Shown here piece by piece: positions 12,847 through 23,869 of a stretch of 64,000 nt of DNA. Under the pieces are notes generated by a model. The model searched no databases. It was given only the letters and a program-made list of their open reading frames with translations, and was not told the origin of the DNA. Numbering within the stretch: position 1 is the first letter of the stretch; the number at the start of each line of letters is the position of its first letter. The stretch lies in NCBI GenBank assembly GCA_009761415.1, contig QUOL01000001.1, positions 4,030,001-4,094,000 of the forward strand. The letters are read 5' to 3'. This stretch comes from Sarcomyxa edulis (Eukaryota > Basidiomycota > Agaricomycetes > Agaricales > Mycenaceae). The position numbers and the translations under genes were made by a program.

Positions 12847-14800
12847 ATGGGGTTGTCTATCGACGCCGTAGCTTTCATATTGGCTGTATTAGCCCTCGTC
12901 ATCGCTCTCCTACAAGTCCTTCAACAGTACGCTGCGTCTTCTGAGGCCTGTGCTAAATGCGACAGGGCCGCCACAGTTGCCTGGTCGTCGAAGAATAGAT
13001 ATAGATGGAGTTTTGAAGGATGGAAATTACGTGTATCTTACAGCACCTTCGAGATAACGCACCTCGAATTTCTCAACGCTCTCCGCGTACAATTCGTCAT
13101 AAACAGCATCGAGGCCGATGCCATGGCATTAGCAATGTCTCAGGTTTCGCTCGCTGCCAGATTTGGAGCAGGCCCTCGAGGCTCTAGACTGGCGGGCGTT
13201 CCCAAAGTCGTCCTCACTCGTCGAGGGGAAGATGCAAAAGAGGTATCGGTCGACAGCTTGACTCGGAGAGAACGGGCAGCTCTTGCAGCGGCAGCTCTTG
13301 CAGCTATGCAAGGAAAGATCGACAGTGACTTTGCGTTACCTGTCCCAGTCAAGGCGACTTGGTGCAAATTGCAATCTAATGACTGATCTCGGACTGGATC
13401 TGCAATATTGGAAACCTGGCCAGTACGTTGACGCCGACACCATCCCTTCCTTCCTCGATGCTCCCTCGATTCAGATTCATCTCTCAGATCTCATCTGTTT
13501 CGGCCTTCTGCTGGACATGACGATTGTCAAGGCCGATGGTCTCACTCGGATGTTGACGATGACCGGAACACAATGCAGCATCACCACGCACCATTACGAT
13601 AGAGTTGGTATGGTATCACAGTACTCTAGCTCGTGGTCACAGCAGCCGAGTGTGCGTACTGCGACCCCAGAAGAGTTGCGTCGTTCAAGTCTCTTTGCCA
13701 AGAGTTCGACGAGTATCGCGGATTTTTGGGCGCCATTCTTTGAATGGGGTTTCAATTCCATCGATGCAATGTTTTCTCTCGTTATCACCAAGGCCGGAGA
13801 AGATCTGCGTTGGCAGCAAATCGTTGTGGACGATGACAATAAGTCCATGATCGAGTCCGACTCGCACATGCGATGGGCTAGCAAATGGAGCCGACCCCTC
13901 ACTCCAGTCACCGCGTTGACGATGTCGTTTTGCGGTAGCATGTCGGTCTCCAGTGCTTTCCCTCATAAGCTCCTAGCATGGACCCCCGAATCACGCCAGA
14001 GCGCATTGGTCAATGCCTATCATCTTCTTGAAAGCAGGGTGGGCTTCGCTACGGCTCCAGAATCTCTTCCGGAAATGCTCAGAAATTCTACCATAGATAT
14101 AGTTGTCTGGGACCACTACAACACGGCTAATAACTATGTGTGCGAGTACGGCGGATGTCGCAGCTGGCTTTCGACGAACCTCGCCGAATTTACTGAACGC
14201 ATGAGCAAAGTCTGGGTCGTAGATCGCAGCACAGATCATGTTCCGATTTTTCCACAACTTGCTTCATTTCTGAAAGACGGCACTCTGTCACCAGCATGGA
14301 AGAGCAAATACCTAGTTGACGAGGAGGACAGATGGAATCCGAATGCTAGCGCCCTTATTTGGCTGCAGATCACGATGCTCGATTCCTGGATTGCTCATCG
14401 CATCCACATTATCATGAAAAACCCCGAAGACGACGAGGCAGCAGTTCCTGCTGATCAAGAAACTGCCATAAAATACGCCAAGAGGGCTCGTGATATTGAC
14501 CAGACAACGGCATGGCATCCTGTTCGTCTACGGTTTGCCCGAGAATATCTTCGGGTGCTTGCAGAGGGGGAAAATGGCAGTAGTATCGTGAGCTGTATGT
14601 CTCCGGGATTCTAGCCGGATAACGCGACAGAGACAGAATCCAATTGTTGGGCCAGTATGCCTACTGGAAACCCCTCGGATTGGGCAGCTATCGACGCAGT
14701 CCTTACGCTTCGTGCCGTTGTGATGTTCACGCGGATCGAGTCACTGAAAGACTTACTAGATCTCCAACGTGAACTCGACCCCACGATCACTTTGATCTAG
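12847..14800 (+). pseudogene. frameshifted, stop-containing membrane-anchored protein gene
   Basis: The ATG at 12847 lies directly after a possible splice acceptor (GTGACAG), so a 5' UTR intron is likely. Residues 5-25 (IDAVAFILAVLALVIALLQV) form one hydrophobic segment near the N-terminus, suggesting a single-pass membrane anchor. An Ala-rich helix (about residues 135-165) and a larger domain of about 430 aa follow. The frame breaks near 13378-13384: the first part ends KATWCKLQSND then TGA. Dropping one base continues DLGLDLQYWKPGQYVDADT and the long downstream frame. A second lesion is TAG at 14612-14614; the repeat copy at 23942-23951 has GAG there. Beyond it the frame runs to a stop at 14798. 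The layout recalls fungal proteins with an N-terminal anchor and a large cytosolic domain of unknown function; I assign no function. A sequencing error could explain the frameshift alone, but not easily both lesions. Confidence 0.6.
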
Positions 14801-14990
14801 TCCAGCTACCGCGAGGCTCTCAAGGGATCATCTTCAGAAGCGACTCATAGTTTTTTCCAGGTCTCTCGCAGGATATCAGGTTTTAGAAACAGTATTTTTT
14901 CTTGTAATCTTCGATTATCTCTGGGTTGTAGGTATACAGATCAAGGACGTTTTTACCTTTCAAGGTTGAAGCTTCGAGGAGGCCATGTCC
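14540..14990 (+). repeat. 3' gene-end repeat (module G), copy 1
   Basis: The last ~250 bp of the membrane-anchored gene plus its 3' flank recurs at 23870-24345 with scattered substitutions. A clear landmark is the shared TATCTTCGGGTGCTTGCAGA start. In copy 2 it is followed at once by module R1; here 3.7 kb containing the second AT-hook gene intervenes. Confidence 0.8.
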
Positions 14991-15775
14991 ATCGGTCCTT
15001 CTAAGACTTCGGCATCGATCTAACATCGTTCTAATCTAATCTTCTCCCCTTATGCCACCCAAGTCACAGAGCGGCAAGTCCTCAAAGCTTCATTGTCTCC
15101 AGACACCTTTACCTCGGCTCAAAATCATTACATGCTCTTTTTTGACTTCCTCACCGCACACAAAATCACGTCCTCGGCGTTGGTGCATCCCCTACAGACT
15201 ACTTGACCTACCTAACATCATCTACCACCGTCTCTCCCTCTCAGGCGACCTCTGTTCATCGATACCTCAGGTCGTAGACCAATAAAACACTATGATAGAC
15301 GCCGCCCCAGGCTCTCTATCTGGTCCTATACCAGTCTACTGTTCCGCCGCCGTCTCCGTGTCTGAGACTCCGACCGTCATCGCAGCTATATCGTCACAAT
15401 TTGACAAAAAAAAGACACGTCAAAGAAGCTCTAGAAACACTCATCAGAACTACGAACGCAGTGTGTCCGAGTTCAAGGTTCGTTGTCCATGAGGCACCCG
15501 TGGTCGAGACCCGTGGAGTGTTCTCTCTGCCTTCCTCCAGAAAATCGGATAGACTTATCATGTTTGTGCGAGCAATTATGTTTTGGTCATATCACTACTC
15601 TTCAAGGTCCCTTCGCTTTATATGACCAGGCCTTTTGTTGTTGCTGTGAGTCCATTTGATACCACCTTTAATATATGTACAAGAACACCTAAGGATCTCA
15701 ATTATAGCCGCATACTGTTTCCCTATGAGTACAAGGGCGGATAACACAACCTATTCTAGTTGAACAGGAAATGGA
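14801..15775. other. non-genic spacer with a possible coding relic
   Basis: No intact gene. One frame from about 15036 to 15204 stays open and reads protein-like (QVLKASLSPDTFTSAQNHYM, then LFFDFLTAHKITSSALVHPL). It lacks an ATG and ends in a stop, after which another frame continues briefly. I treat this as a possible gene relic of unknown type. Confidence 0.35.
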
Positions 15776-18128
15776 TCACAACCGCTTCCGCTTCTTGATG
15801 ACAGACTCCGGCCTCATCGTCGAGAGAGACAAAGATCCAGAGTCCCTTTCTTCCCCATGATCATCACCTCCGAAACGAATAAATGGGGTGGAAGGCTCTT
15901 CTCCCATGGCCATAGCCACGGGAGAAGGAGTGTCCAATAAGGTCGAGAGAGGCGTAGCAGTAGCCGAGCCCATATCGATACTGATATCGATATCGGGCTC
16001 ATCAGGTCGGAGTTGGGGCTGGGGAGTATTCGCAGTTAGTGTGACGCTGCGCGTCTGGGGACGAGTGGCTGATGCTGGTGCACGACTCTTTGAACGTCGC
16101 GGGATAGAAATCTCCAAGCTTTTATCAGCCACAACCGCAGAGGTGGTAGTCAACGTCGGAGTAGATACGGGCTCTGGTACAGCGACAGGCTGAGGCAAGA
16201 CAGACGGGTTTTCCGAACAGGTTTCTTGACTCCGGTCCAGAGCGTCCAGATTTGGAGCAGACGACGGGTCGTCTGGACTCGGAGTTGCATCTTCGTCGCC
16301 TTCGTTTTGATTTTCCGCTAGAGGAGCAGCGTCGGCCGGATCTTGTAGGGCACAGTGGAAGGTGAAATCGCCAGCAGGTGCTTCGACTTCGACCAAGGCA
16401 GTCGAAGGACCAGCGACATCGCCATCCGGGACGCTTGGGAGTGGATTCGAAGGTTCGTCTGCTACCGCTCTTGCAGCACCGCCACGACCTCGTCCTCGTC
16501 CACGACCACTTCCTCGAGGTCTGCCTCGAGTCTTTTTAACAGTCGCTTTTCTTGTCGAAAGAGCAGCAGGAGCGCCTGCACGTCCAACATTCTTCTTTGT
16601 TATCCTGTTGTTATCGTCGTTGTGAGTTTCAGGAGCCCCTTCAGCCACTGCCATCGCTGACGACTCTGCAGCAGCTTGAGTTGCCGTCTTTATCAGTTTC
16701 TTGTTCTTCTGCGGAGCCTTATTTACCGAAGAATTATACTCAGCTATCGAGTCCTTCGTCATGAAAGACAGTTCTCGTTCCTCTTCAGCGGCTTTCAGTT
16801 CTTGGAGGGTGAGAGCTCCTTTGGGAGGAGCCTTAGTTTCACGTCCGAAGCGTGTGGCATACGGCTGCTTGGGAGGTTCGACAACTTTTGTCCGGAATCA
16901 GAACTAGCAGATAAAAGGAAACCTTATAATTGTAACTCACCTTTGGGTCGCAAACTTTCCAAAGTCTCGCGGACTCGCAAATTAGCTGTAGCGAGGAATG
17001 GCAGTTCTTGGGACATTTCCAAGTCTAGACCATTATTGAGCATCCAACGAGATGATGACATGAGCAAAACAAATACCCACCAACCCCAAATGCAAAATCA
17101 GCTACATCTACCTGAATCCCATGACGGCGATCCATGTTCTCGAGGGCTCGTTTCGAGATCATATCGATTAGACGAATATGCGCTTCGTAGAAATTGTTCG
17201 TGATCACAGTGAGTAGCTATCACGAGCGAAACACGTCAGTGGCACGAAAGCATGCACAACAGAAATGAACACTCACAACAGCAACGTTATTGTCAAGATC
17301 GACATGCCCGAAACGAGCTCGAAAATACTCTTTTGCCCAACTAAGGATGTCGACATAATTCTCCAGTAACTGTGGTGGGAGGATACGAGTCGGGTGTACG
17401 CCGTCCAAGTTCTCGGGATTTCGATTGGGCAACATCTGCATTATTCCGAGCATGAACTGAGTGGGTTCGTTCAGCTTCCCAGGATCTTGGTAAGTAGACG
17501 ATTCTTGATCTTATGCAACAAAGAAGCTCACCTGCACACTAACTCTCTTCGCTAGAGGTGGATTGATTTGACGAGTGGCATAGTCACTCAAGAGCGGATG
17601 ATTATGACTCGCCCACGTTTGCGACGACTGCAAGCCCATCCATCCATCAATGCCTTGGTAAGTGCCGTTTTAGCCCCAAATATATCAGAAACAACTCACA
17701 GGTGCTGGAGGTATCACTGGAATATCGATATCGAGATTAAAATGGGGAAAGTCTTCTTCTAGCCTCTGTGGCTGCGTATCGTCAGACGCAGTAGAGCTCG
17801 AATCAAGGGAGGATTCCTCTGTTTCTTCATCGAGATAGCTGGAAGGTTGGAGTTCATACATGTCCATCTGATGTTGTGCCACTCCATCAGGAGGAGGGGT
17901 GGCAGTGGCAGTGGCAGTGGCAGCGATGGGAGCGCGATTGTGATTATCATCGGCTTCGTGCGCGTCGAAGGTGGGAGAGCCTCCAGAAGTGCGATAGAGG
18001 TGAGTGGCATTTCTAGTACTGCTTGAATTGAACAATTCTTTACGCGTAAGAGACTGCAAATGGGTGATCAGTGAGCGAATGGGGAGATGATCTACGATTC
18101 TACGCACTTCCATAGAAGACAACTTCAT
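15776..18128 (-). CDS. AT-hook/RGR-rich nuclear-type protein, paralog 2
   Basis: A multi-exon gene in opposite orientation to, and homologous with, the gene at 8620-10566. The ATG is at 18128 (MKLSSMEV), with an early intron as in the paralog. The acidic N-terminal part carries an Ala-Thr run encoded by a GTGGCA microsatellite near 17897-17925. The conserved core reads PPQLLENYVDILSWAKEYF, then NNFYEAHIRLIDMISKRALE, VDVADFAFGV and LRVRETLESLRPK. The C-terminal exon encodes a classical AT-hook-like block TRGRPRGSGRGRGRGRGG (about 16480-16535) and ends with a KKRKRL nuclear-localisation-like tail. It differs from paralog 1 by a long inserted lysine-rich segment before the AT-hook. Function is unknown; DNA binding in the nucleus is inferred from the AT-hook and basic tail. 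Confidence 0.78.
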
Positions 18129-18198
18129 GTTTACTGTAGTTTTCGCGATGTGATGGATGTGGTATGAGGTTAAGGAATGAAAGCGCGATGAAACAACT

Positions 18199-18207
18199 AT
18201 TTATAGG
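18199..18207 (-). promoter_or_regulatory. TATA box of paralog 2
   Basis: CTATAAATA on the minus strand, about 71 bp upstream of the ATG at 18128. It matches the TATAAATA in front of paralog 1. Confidence 0.6.
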
Positions 18208-18689
18208 AAGCAAGAGGGCGTGCCACTGGACTCAGATATTTGAAATTTTGCCATCACAGCGTACAACAGAGGAACATCGTAAGCAGCTCGCGTGGAGTAC
18301 ACGGCTTGAATGATTAAGCGTTGATTTGAAGGAGGCCGTTACCTGGATGTTACCCTGTGACCATGCAAGAGACCACTTACATGATCGCAAGTCCGTTGTG
18401 TATGGGCAAAGAGACACTAGAATAACCAATCAGCTCGATAAGGATCAAGCAAGACACGGATGCTCTACTTACCATAAAATACGCGTCGCAGCTCTAGCAA
18501 CATGAACACAGAAAAGTTCCGAAAACACTGTCGATTCGAGGCTGATCACAGCATGATGATGAAGAGCAAGGACGACCTCGATAGTGAGTAACCACACGCA
18601 ACCTCTCCACAGATTACGGACCTTTCAAGAGAACTCGAATCAGGGTGGATGGTGGACTTGTGATGGACGACTCTTGAGCGGATGACCGC

Positions 18690-19115
18690 GTTGGATCGGC
18701 GATACATTCGGGCTGGGCAGCTTCCGAAATCAACAAGTCAAAACTCAAAAGAGACGGCCCAGACGGGGGTCTATTTCAAGTCAACAGACTCGTACTTAGT
18801 CTCGTCCAACTGGAAGGTGAGTCGTGAAAGCAACGTGAACGACTCTGTCCACTTCGACAAAAAAACGACTACGAAGTCAAAGAAGCGCAGTTTGTCCATT
18901 GAAATCACCATTTGCAGACAAGGCCACTCAGCCGGTGCTCGGCATGTCTTATCTGTCCAGTGCCGGACTTCCTGCGGTCCCGCAGAACACAATCTCGTCA
19001 CGGCTCACTCGCGGTGAGTAGCAGAACTTGCACAAGAGCCTGTTCAGGATGACTGAAAGTCTACGGCGACTTCATCGCCACTTCCAAGCTGCCTGAATCT
19101 GCGTTATTTTTCATC
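18690..19115 (+). repeat. module R1, uninterrupted copy
   Basis: About 400 bp that recurs at 24371-24728. It begins TTGGATCGGCGATACATTCG, and internal landmarks include CACTTCGACAAAAA and CAGACAAGGCCACTCAGCCG. No convincing gene is visible. Here R1 runs straight into module A, whereas in the second copy the same junction is split by the ~27-kb insertion. This makes it the reference for the unoccupied site. Confidence 0.8.
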
Positions 19116-20042
19116 GCGGATGAATTCAGATGTCTCACAGACAGACACGCAGAGATTATTTCGCTCATTCGGTCTAGATTAAGTGGTCTTTCAGGAGGGC
19201 TCGCTACAGGTACCGTAGTTCACTCGAAACACTTCATTCGGTGTTCATATTAACGCAAACACTGATGGTGCGTAATTCATCAGATTACAACATCTGTTCC
19301 TCAACGCGAAGGTTTTCCTTCAGGGTCTTAGACTAGCGTTATCCGGGCAGGATCTCATATCTATCGCGTCATTGGACTCCGAGGACCTTTCCAACGACAT
19401 TCCGCTAGTCTACTACGCTATTTCCATATGCGGGTATCAAGTTCATAGAATACGAACATGTTTGACAAGTATGTCCCACAATGGTTACCGTCCCACTAAG
19501 TTGACAAGAATCGCAGATCCTGATTCCAAATTGTTGAGAGCACGAGACGAACTTTCGTCGATTTGTGGCCGGCGCTTTATGCGGTATGCTCCTCATGACA
19601 GAGTCTCTATAACCACTGATGTCCCTTCCCCAGGTATGCTAGCTGTAGTTTTTTTACTCTCTAGAAGTTATTCGTGTACGCGTGGCTTTCCACACCAACA
19701 CTGCCTCCCGCCTATCGTTCAGTCGTGCATTTTCCCACATCTATCACGAAATTACCAACCATCCTCAAACCACCAATCAGTATCTAGAACGATTCCCCCG
19801 TCTCAAAATTGACCGCTCCCACGTTCATGGGAATGATCCCCTACGATGATATATCCTTCCTCACGTGGGACGTACTCCGCGCCTCCTTACGCCCACACTC
19901 CCTCTCGCAAACTTCGCTATAGGAGCCATCTAAGGCCTGGTTGCGCAAATCGCATCGTATCGTTTCCAAGTCATCAGACGGCGGATGCAAGTGGGCGGGC
20001 TCTCGCGTCTAGATCGATAAATGAGACTCAGACCGTACAGGC
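19105..20042 (+). repeat. module A, copy 1 (decayed gene inside)
   Basis: Recurs at 51834-52800. In the second copy one frame reads VIRVRVAFHTNTASRLSFSR then FSHIYHEITNHPQTTNQYLD directly after an intron-like segment (GTGTGCTAGC to CTATCTAG). A nearby frame reads MIPYADLSFLTWDVLCASLR. Stops and frame changes break it in both copies. It looks like a shared pseudogene of an unrecognised fungal gene. Confidence 0.65.
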
Positions 20043-20048
20043 GATATA

Positions 20049-20598
20049 GAGGAGTCCCCCTTCGATGGGTCTAAGTCAGATAAGGCACATTTTATGTAAC
20101 TCATCCATAAATGGATATTCACGCCGCGCCGGCCGGTATTTAGGCCTAAATTAAGCAGTATTCTCGGGACCAAACATGGTAAGAGCTCCGGGTGTCTTCA
20201 TGAATCCTCTCTTTTCGAGAGGATTGGTGACTTTCCAGGGTCTGAAAAAAATTGAAGAGAGCTTTAGACTATATAGTATATACTTAGAGAGGGAATAAAC
20301 AATTCAAGGTCATTCAAAGGCTTTGAAGTAATTCTTTAGGGTGCTGCACAAGTGCTGCAAGACTGTAATATGCTATTTGGCCGAGATATCGAGTCATACA
20401 AGGGACATTGAGGGGGGGAAGAAGTTGTGTATACTCTGGAGCACTCTTACTGATTGTATGAGCTCCTACAAGCTAATTCTAGGTGTCTGTATGCCTCAAA
20501 TATGTCCATGCACAGTAGGAAACATCTAAATAACGAGTTTCCAAATATGGATTCACGTGACCTCGGGAATCTGAGTTAGACCCATCGAACGGTCCCTC
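20049..20598. mobile_element. 550-bp MITE with GATATA target duplication
   Basis: A non-autonomous DNA element inserted between modules A and B. GATATA at 20043-20048 and again at 20599-20604 is the 6-bp target duplication. The ends form an inverted repeat: TTCGATGGGTCTAAGTCAGA on the left corresponds to TTCGATGGGTCTAACTCAGA read from the right, both preceded by a GAGG-starting stretch that differs slightly in length. The homologous junction in the other copy (around 52800, GGCAATATGTGGTGCAGG) lacks all 550 bp, so the empty site is directly visible. No transposase is encoded. The superfamily is unassigned because a 6-bp duplication does not point clearly to one. Confidence 0.85.
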
Positions 20599-21548
20599 GA
20601 TATAGAGTGCAGGTGGATGGAAGGGCTTGCATGTCGGCCTCAGTTGTGCTGATGACGGCTATCAGTTTTGCTGGGTGGGAAGCAGGGAAGACTCGATTAG
20701 GATGTGCTTGTAAGTCATGCGAATATCAAATGCGCCCCTGATACAATCATCTGTTTTCCCATGTCAATACGATTGTAGATGCCCTGGTGAGTCTCCAGAT
20801 TTACCTGTGGTTGTACTGAAGCCATTCACGGTGCGTGTGCCACCCCAAAACCTCCTCAACACTGCTATCAAATTTTGAAAACCCTTTGGATTACCTCTTC
20901 TCGCTCGGAGCTTCTATATACATCGACGGTATTCTTGAAACATTATCGACCATAGACCACTTTCGAGGTTCGATTTCTCCTTCCGAGGAGCTGTACATAC
21001 GCCTGATCTTCAATCGTCCGCAATACGCATGCTCAATCAATCACTAGGAATGTCTAGAAACTGTCTAGAAAGGTCCATTTCGAAAGGGAATAGCTTCTTT
21101 TCTGTTTTGCGGAGGTCCGTTCTTATCGACGCATCCCTTTTATGCAATTGCAGCATACTTATCAGAAGCTCCAAGGCTCGTGATGCTTCTAAGTCGATCT
21201 AGGGTGACGATTGACGGACCCACTGGCGCACATGTCGGAACTGGTTGGAGACATGTATATCGTTCGGGCGCCAGAAATCTTGAGGGTCCATATGTATATA
21301 CTTCGCAGATATCGTAATTATCACCGGGAATTCGACGGGAATGATGGCGACTGCTCGGCCCGTATCAAATACAAATTCCATTTCCGGACGCGTTGAACCA
21401 CCGGGCTGTCACAGGTCACACGTGACCGTGTTTGTTGTGGACTGCCATGAGTAAACGGTGAGTTTCCGTCTTTTTATCTTCAACCATCATCGTGCCACCC
21501 ATTCGTCGATAAACTTGCCTCTCATTTTCGATACTACGCGCATCTAAA

Positions 21549-22798
21549 ATGGCCGCTGAAATCCAACTACCCCCTCCCCTTCCGAAAGTGTACTCATTTG
21601 ATATTCCTAGTATCTTCGAGGCTCGCCCTGCCCTTCTCGACAATCCCCACATCGTCAACTTCAGTCAGAGTGAGACAGTACACCTAGACTTTAACGCCTC
21701 CCGAAAAAGGGGAGAACCTATCGACTCAAGCCATGTCATAGACTCCCAAAGGGCGTGCAAGTTGTTCAAGTCAGCACATGGTGCGATCTTATCTCTTTTG
21801 GACCTATACATTTTGCTGACTGTCCCCAAGAGGTTATGCCTGATCGTTATCCTGCAGAGGATATGGTGTTCATGAAAGGTTATAGCCAGATGGTTATTCT
21901 TGCCAGTGAGTCTTTTGATTGCGGCCATATTGATCTCCTCTCATCGTTCGATGTCGCAGGTGGCATTGCAGACTTTAGGCAGGGTGTTGACCCTGGACAG
22001 CCGGAGATTCTTCAAGCTCTCGCAACGCTCAATAACAAGATGACCGAGATGTCGAACAGGATCGATCAGAAGCTGACCACCATGTCGGACGGGTTCGATC
22101 AGAAGATGACCACCATGTCGAACAGGTTCGATCGGAAGGTGACCACTCTCAAAACGGAAATCTTGAAGCACGTCGATGAAAAGATGGCCGATCTGTCGAC
22201 CAAAGTTGACCAGAAGATTGAAGGCCTTACGGCGACTATTGACGATCTGAAGAAGGAACTTTCGGGGAGGATTGACAAGCTAGAGGTGACGGTCAAGGAT
22301 CTTGAAAAGGATATCAAGGGTCTCTCGGACAAAGTCACTGACCTCGACGGGCGTGTCGTGGGCCTCTCGAGAACAGTTAAAGACCTCGAAAGGACTGTCG
22401 CTGGCCTCACGAACAGAGTCACTGCTCTCGAGGGGAGTGTGACCGGCCTCACGAACAGAGTCACTGATCTCGAGGGGAGTGTGACCGGCCTCACGAACAG
22501 AGTCACTGCTCTCGAGGGGAGTGTGAACGGCCTCACGAACAGTGTCACTGCTCTCGAGGGGAGTGTTAACGGCCTCACGAACAGTGTCACTGCTCTCGAG
22601 GGGACTGTCCAAGACGTCGATGGGCGACTCATCGGCCTCACCAACACCGTTACACGCCTTGACGATACGCTCACCCTTGTTGCAGCAAAGTTGGAGAACA
22701 TTTTCATCCTCAAATATAACAAAAACCACTCCACTGGACAACATAAGCTTCTGCAAAAAACGGCAAGTGGTTCATCCAGATCTATGACCTGCCGCTGA
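21549..22798 (+). CDS. coiled-coil heptad-repeat protein, copy 1 (381 aa)
   Basis: Exons 21549-21780, 21831-21905 and 21960-22798 are joined by GT-AG introns and give 381 aa. The N-terminal region (MAAEIQLPPPLPKVYSFDIP) contains SFDIPSIFEARPALLDNPHI. The rest, from about residue 110, is a long coiled coil rich in M-S-N-R-I/F-DQK repeats. Five near-identical 14-residue units of the form VTALEGSVTGLTNR then follow, with Val and Leu at a/d spacing. I know no named family; the coil resembles fibre or stalk-like proteins only in composition, and oligomerisation is inferred. The 54-nt intron at 21906-21959 contains no stop and is in frame, so retention would add 18 residues. A same-frame segment after the stop (22823-23077, IIGDGDHRVG ... 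RDWVDNKRTQTS) is conserved in copy 2 and may be a final exon; I could not find an in-frame splice to it. Confidence 0.72.
22397..22606 (+). repeat. 42-bp coding minisatellite, five units
   Basis: Five head-to-tail 42-bp units, each starting GT and containing GGCCTCACGAACAG and CTCTCGAGGGGA, encode 14 residues each. The second copy of the gene has four units at 54519-54686, so this array has gained or lost exactly one unit since duplication. Confidence 0.9.
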
Positions 22799-22822
22799 CT
22801 GATTGCTATCTTATCTCGGTAG

Positions 22823-23077
22823 ATCATTGGCGATGGCGATCATCGCGTTGGACCGACCATGGGCGCCAACACACCCATACCGGTAGATTGCGTTCGTGGC
22901 ACAATCGGGGAAGTTTTTCCGACCCCGATCGATTTCGACGGCCTTAGGGTCTCCGACATTGTACGATTGATTGTGTTCTACAATCTCGACTTTGGAATTA
23001 GAAGAGGATCCAATCTGGCAGCCAAGAAAAACAAAATCAGGGATTGGGTGGACAATAAGAGAACTCAAACATCTTGA
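22823..23077 (+). CDS. possible last exon or small ORF after coiled-coil gene
   Basis: The segment reads DGDHRVGPTMGANTPIPVDC and later DIVRLIVFYNLDFGIRRGSN, ending DWVDNKRTQTS. It is conserved at protein level in copy 2 (54901-55151), where many base changes are synonymous or conservative, so it is probably translated. It lies in the same frame as the coiled-coil exon, beyond two stops. An ATG at 22859 could start a separate 72-aa protein. I cannot choose between an exon and a small gene. Confidence 0.45.
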   Translation: MIGDGDHRVGPTMGANTPIPVDCVRGTIGEVFPTPIDFDGLRVSDIVRLIVFYNLDFGIRRGSNLAAKKNKIRDWVDNKRTQTS

Positions 23078-23869
23078 TCGGTATGGTCTTTTTTCGGCAC
23101 GATGCTATTTCTTATGACCGAATCTATGTAACTTGTCTTTATGTCCTCGATTATTCTATACAATTTTCAATCTACCAAGTACAGTAAGGTCTCGACAACA
23201 AATAGTTCTTGAGCGGTCTAGTCACTCAGGTCTCAGGTCACTCATCCGTGATAGACTCGAAGATTTATGTAAGAAATACGGCTGTCCATTCCTGACACTG
23301 GGTAGCGAAGCGTACAAGTCCACCCAAGTAAGCTCAAGATTCAAGTATGCACTTGAATGAGAGTATCGTCGATAGTTCATGCTTCAGCCTGAAAACACGG
23401 GTGGGCCTTGTCGAATCGAATACTTACATGACAGTGACGCACATTGATACCAAGACGCTGAGATCCATTCTAGAACTCGGTCACTACAATACTTGGTACG
23501 TATTCGTTAGTGGGAGTGCCGAATGACTGAAACATGAAGAGCGTACACGCAAATTCGAAACTGACCACAGTCAATGGGCTCCGTCATAGCTAGAATGAAC
23601 GTACGGTACCGGTGTCATGGGCATTCGGCACTTGGACGATTTCATGGAAACTCGCATGTCCGGACTCAAGTCTGGGGGGTACCAAATCCTGGTTGACATT
23701 TGAAAATGGAGGCAATATCGAGCGCTCGAGTTTAGATGGTCAGGGATGGCATGCGCGTGCACGTTCAAAACATAGCTATGGATTTGCTGGGTTCGCGAAG
23801 TAGTAGATGAATTGGGAAGGACGGCGTGTCTCCTCTTTCGAAAGAGAAAGAATAGAATATAATGGTGAG

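Noticed and set aside
18682..19017. 111-codon frame in module R1
   Set aside because: The other copy of R1 does not preserve the frame: deletions of different length shift it, so it is not under coding constraint.
22099..22827. Long minus-strand frame rich in LPSRAVTLFVRP repeats opposite the coiled-coil gene
   Set aside because: It is the antisense of the 42-bp repeat array; repeats keep all frames open. The plus-strand frame has splice sites, a start and conservation.
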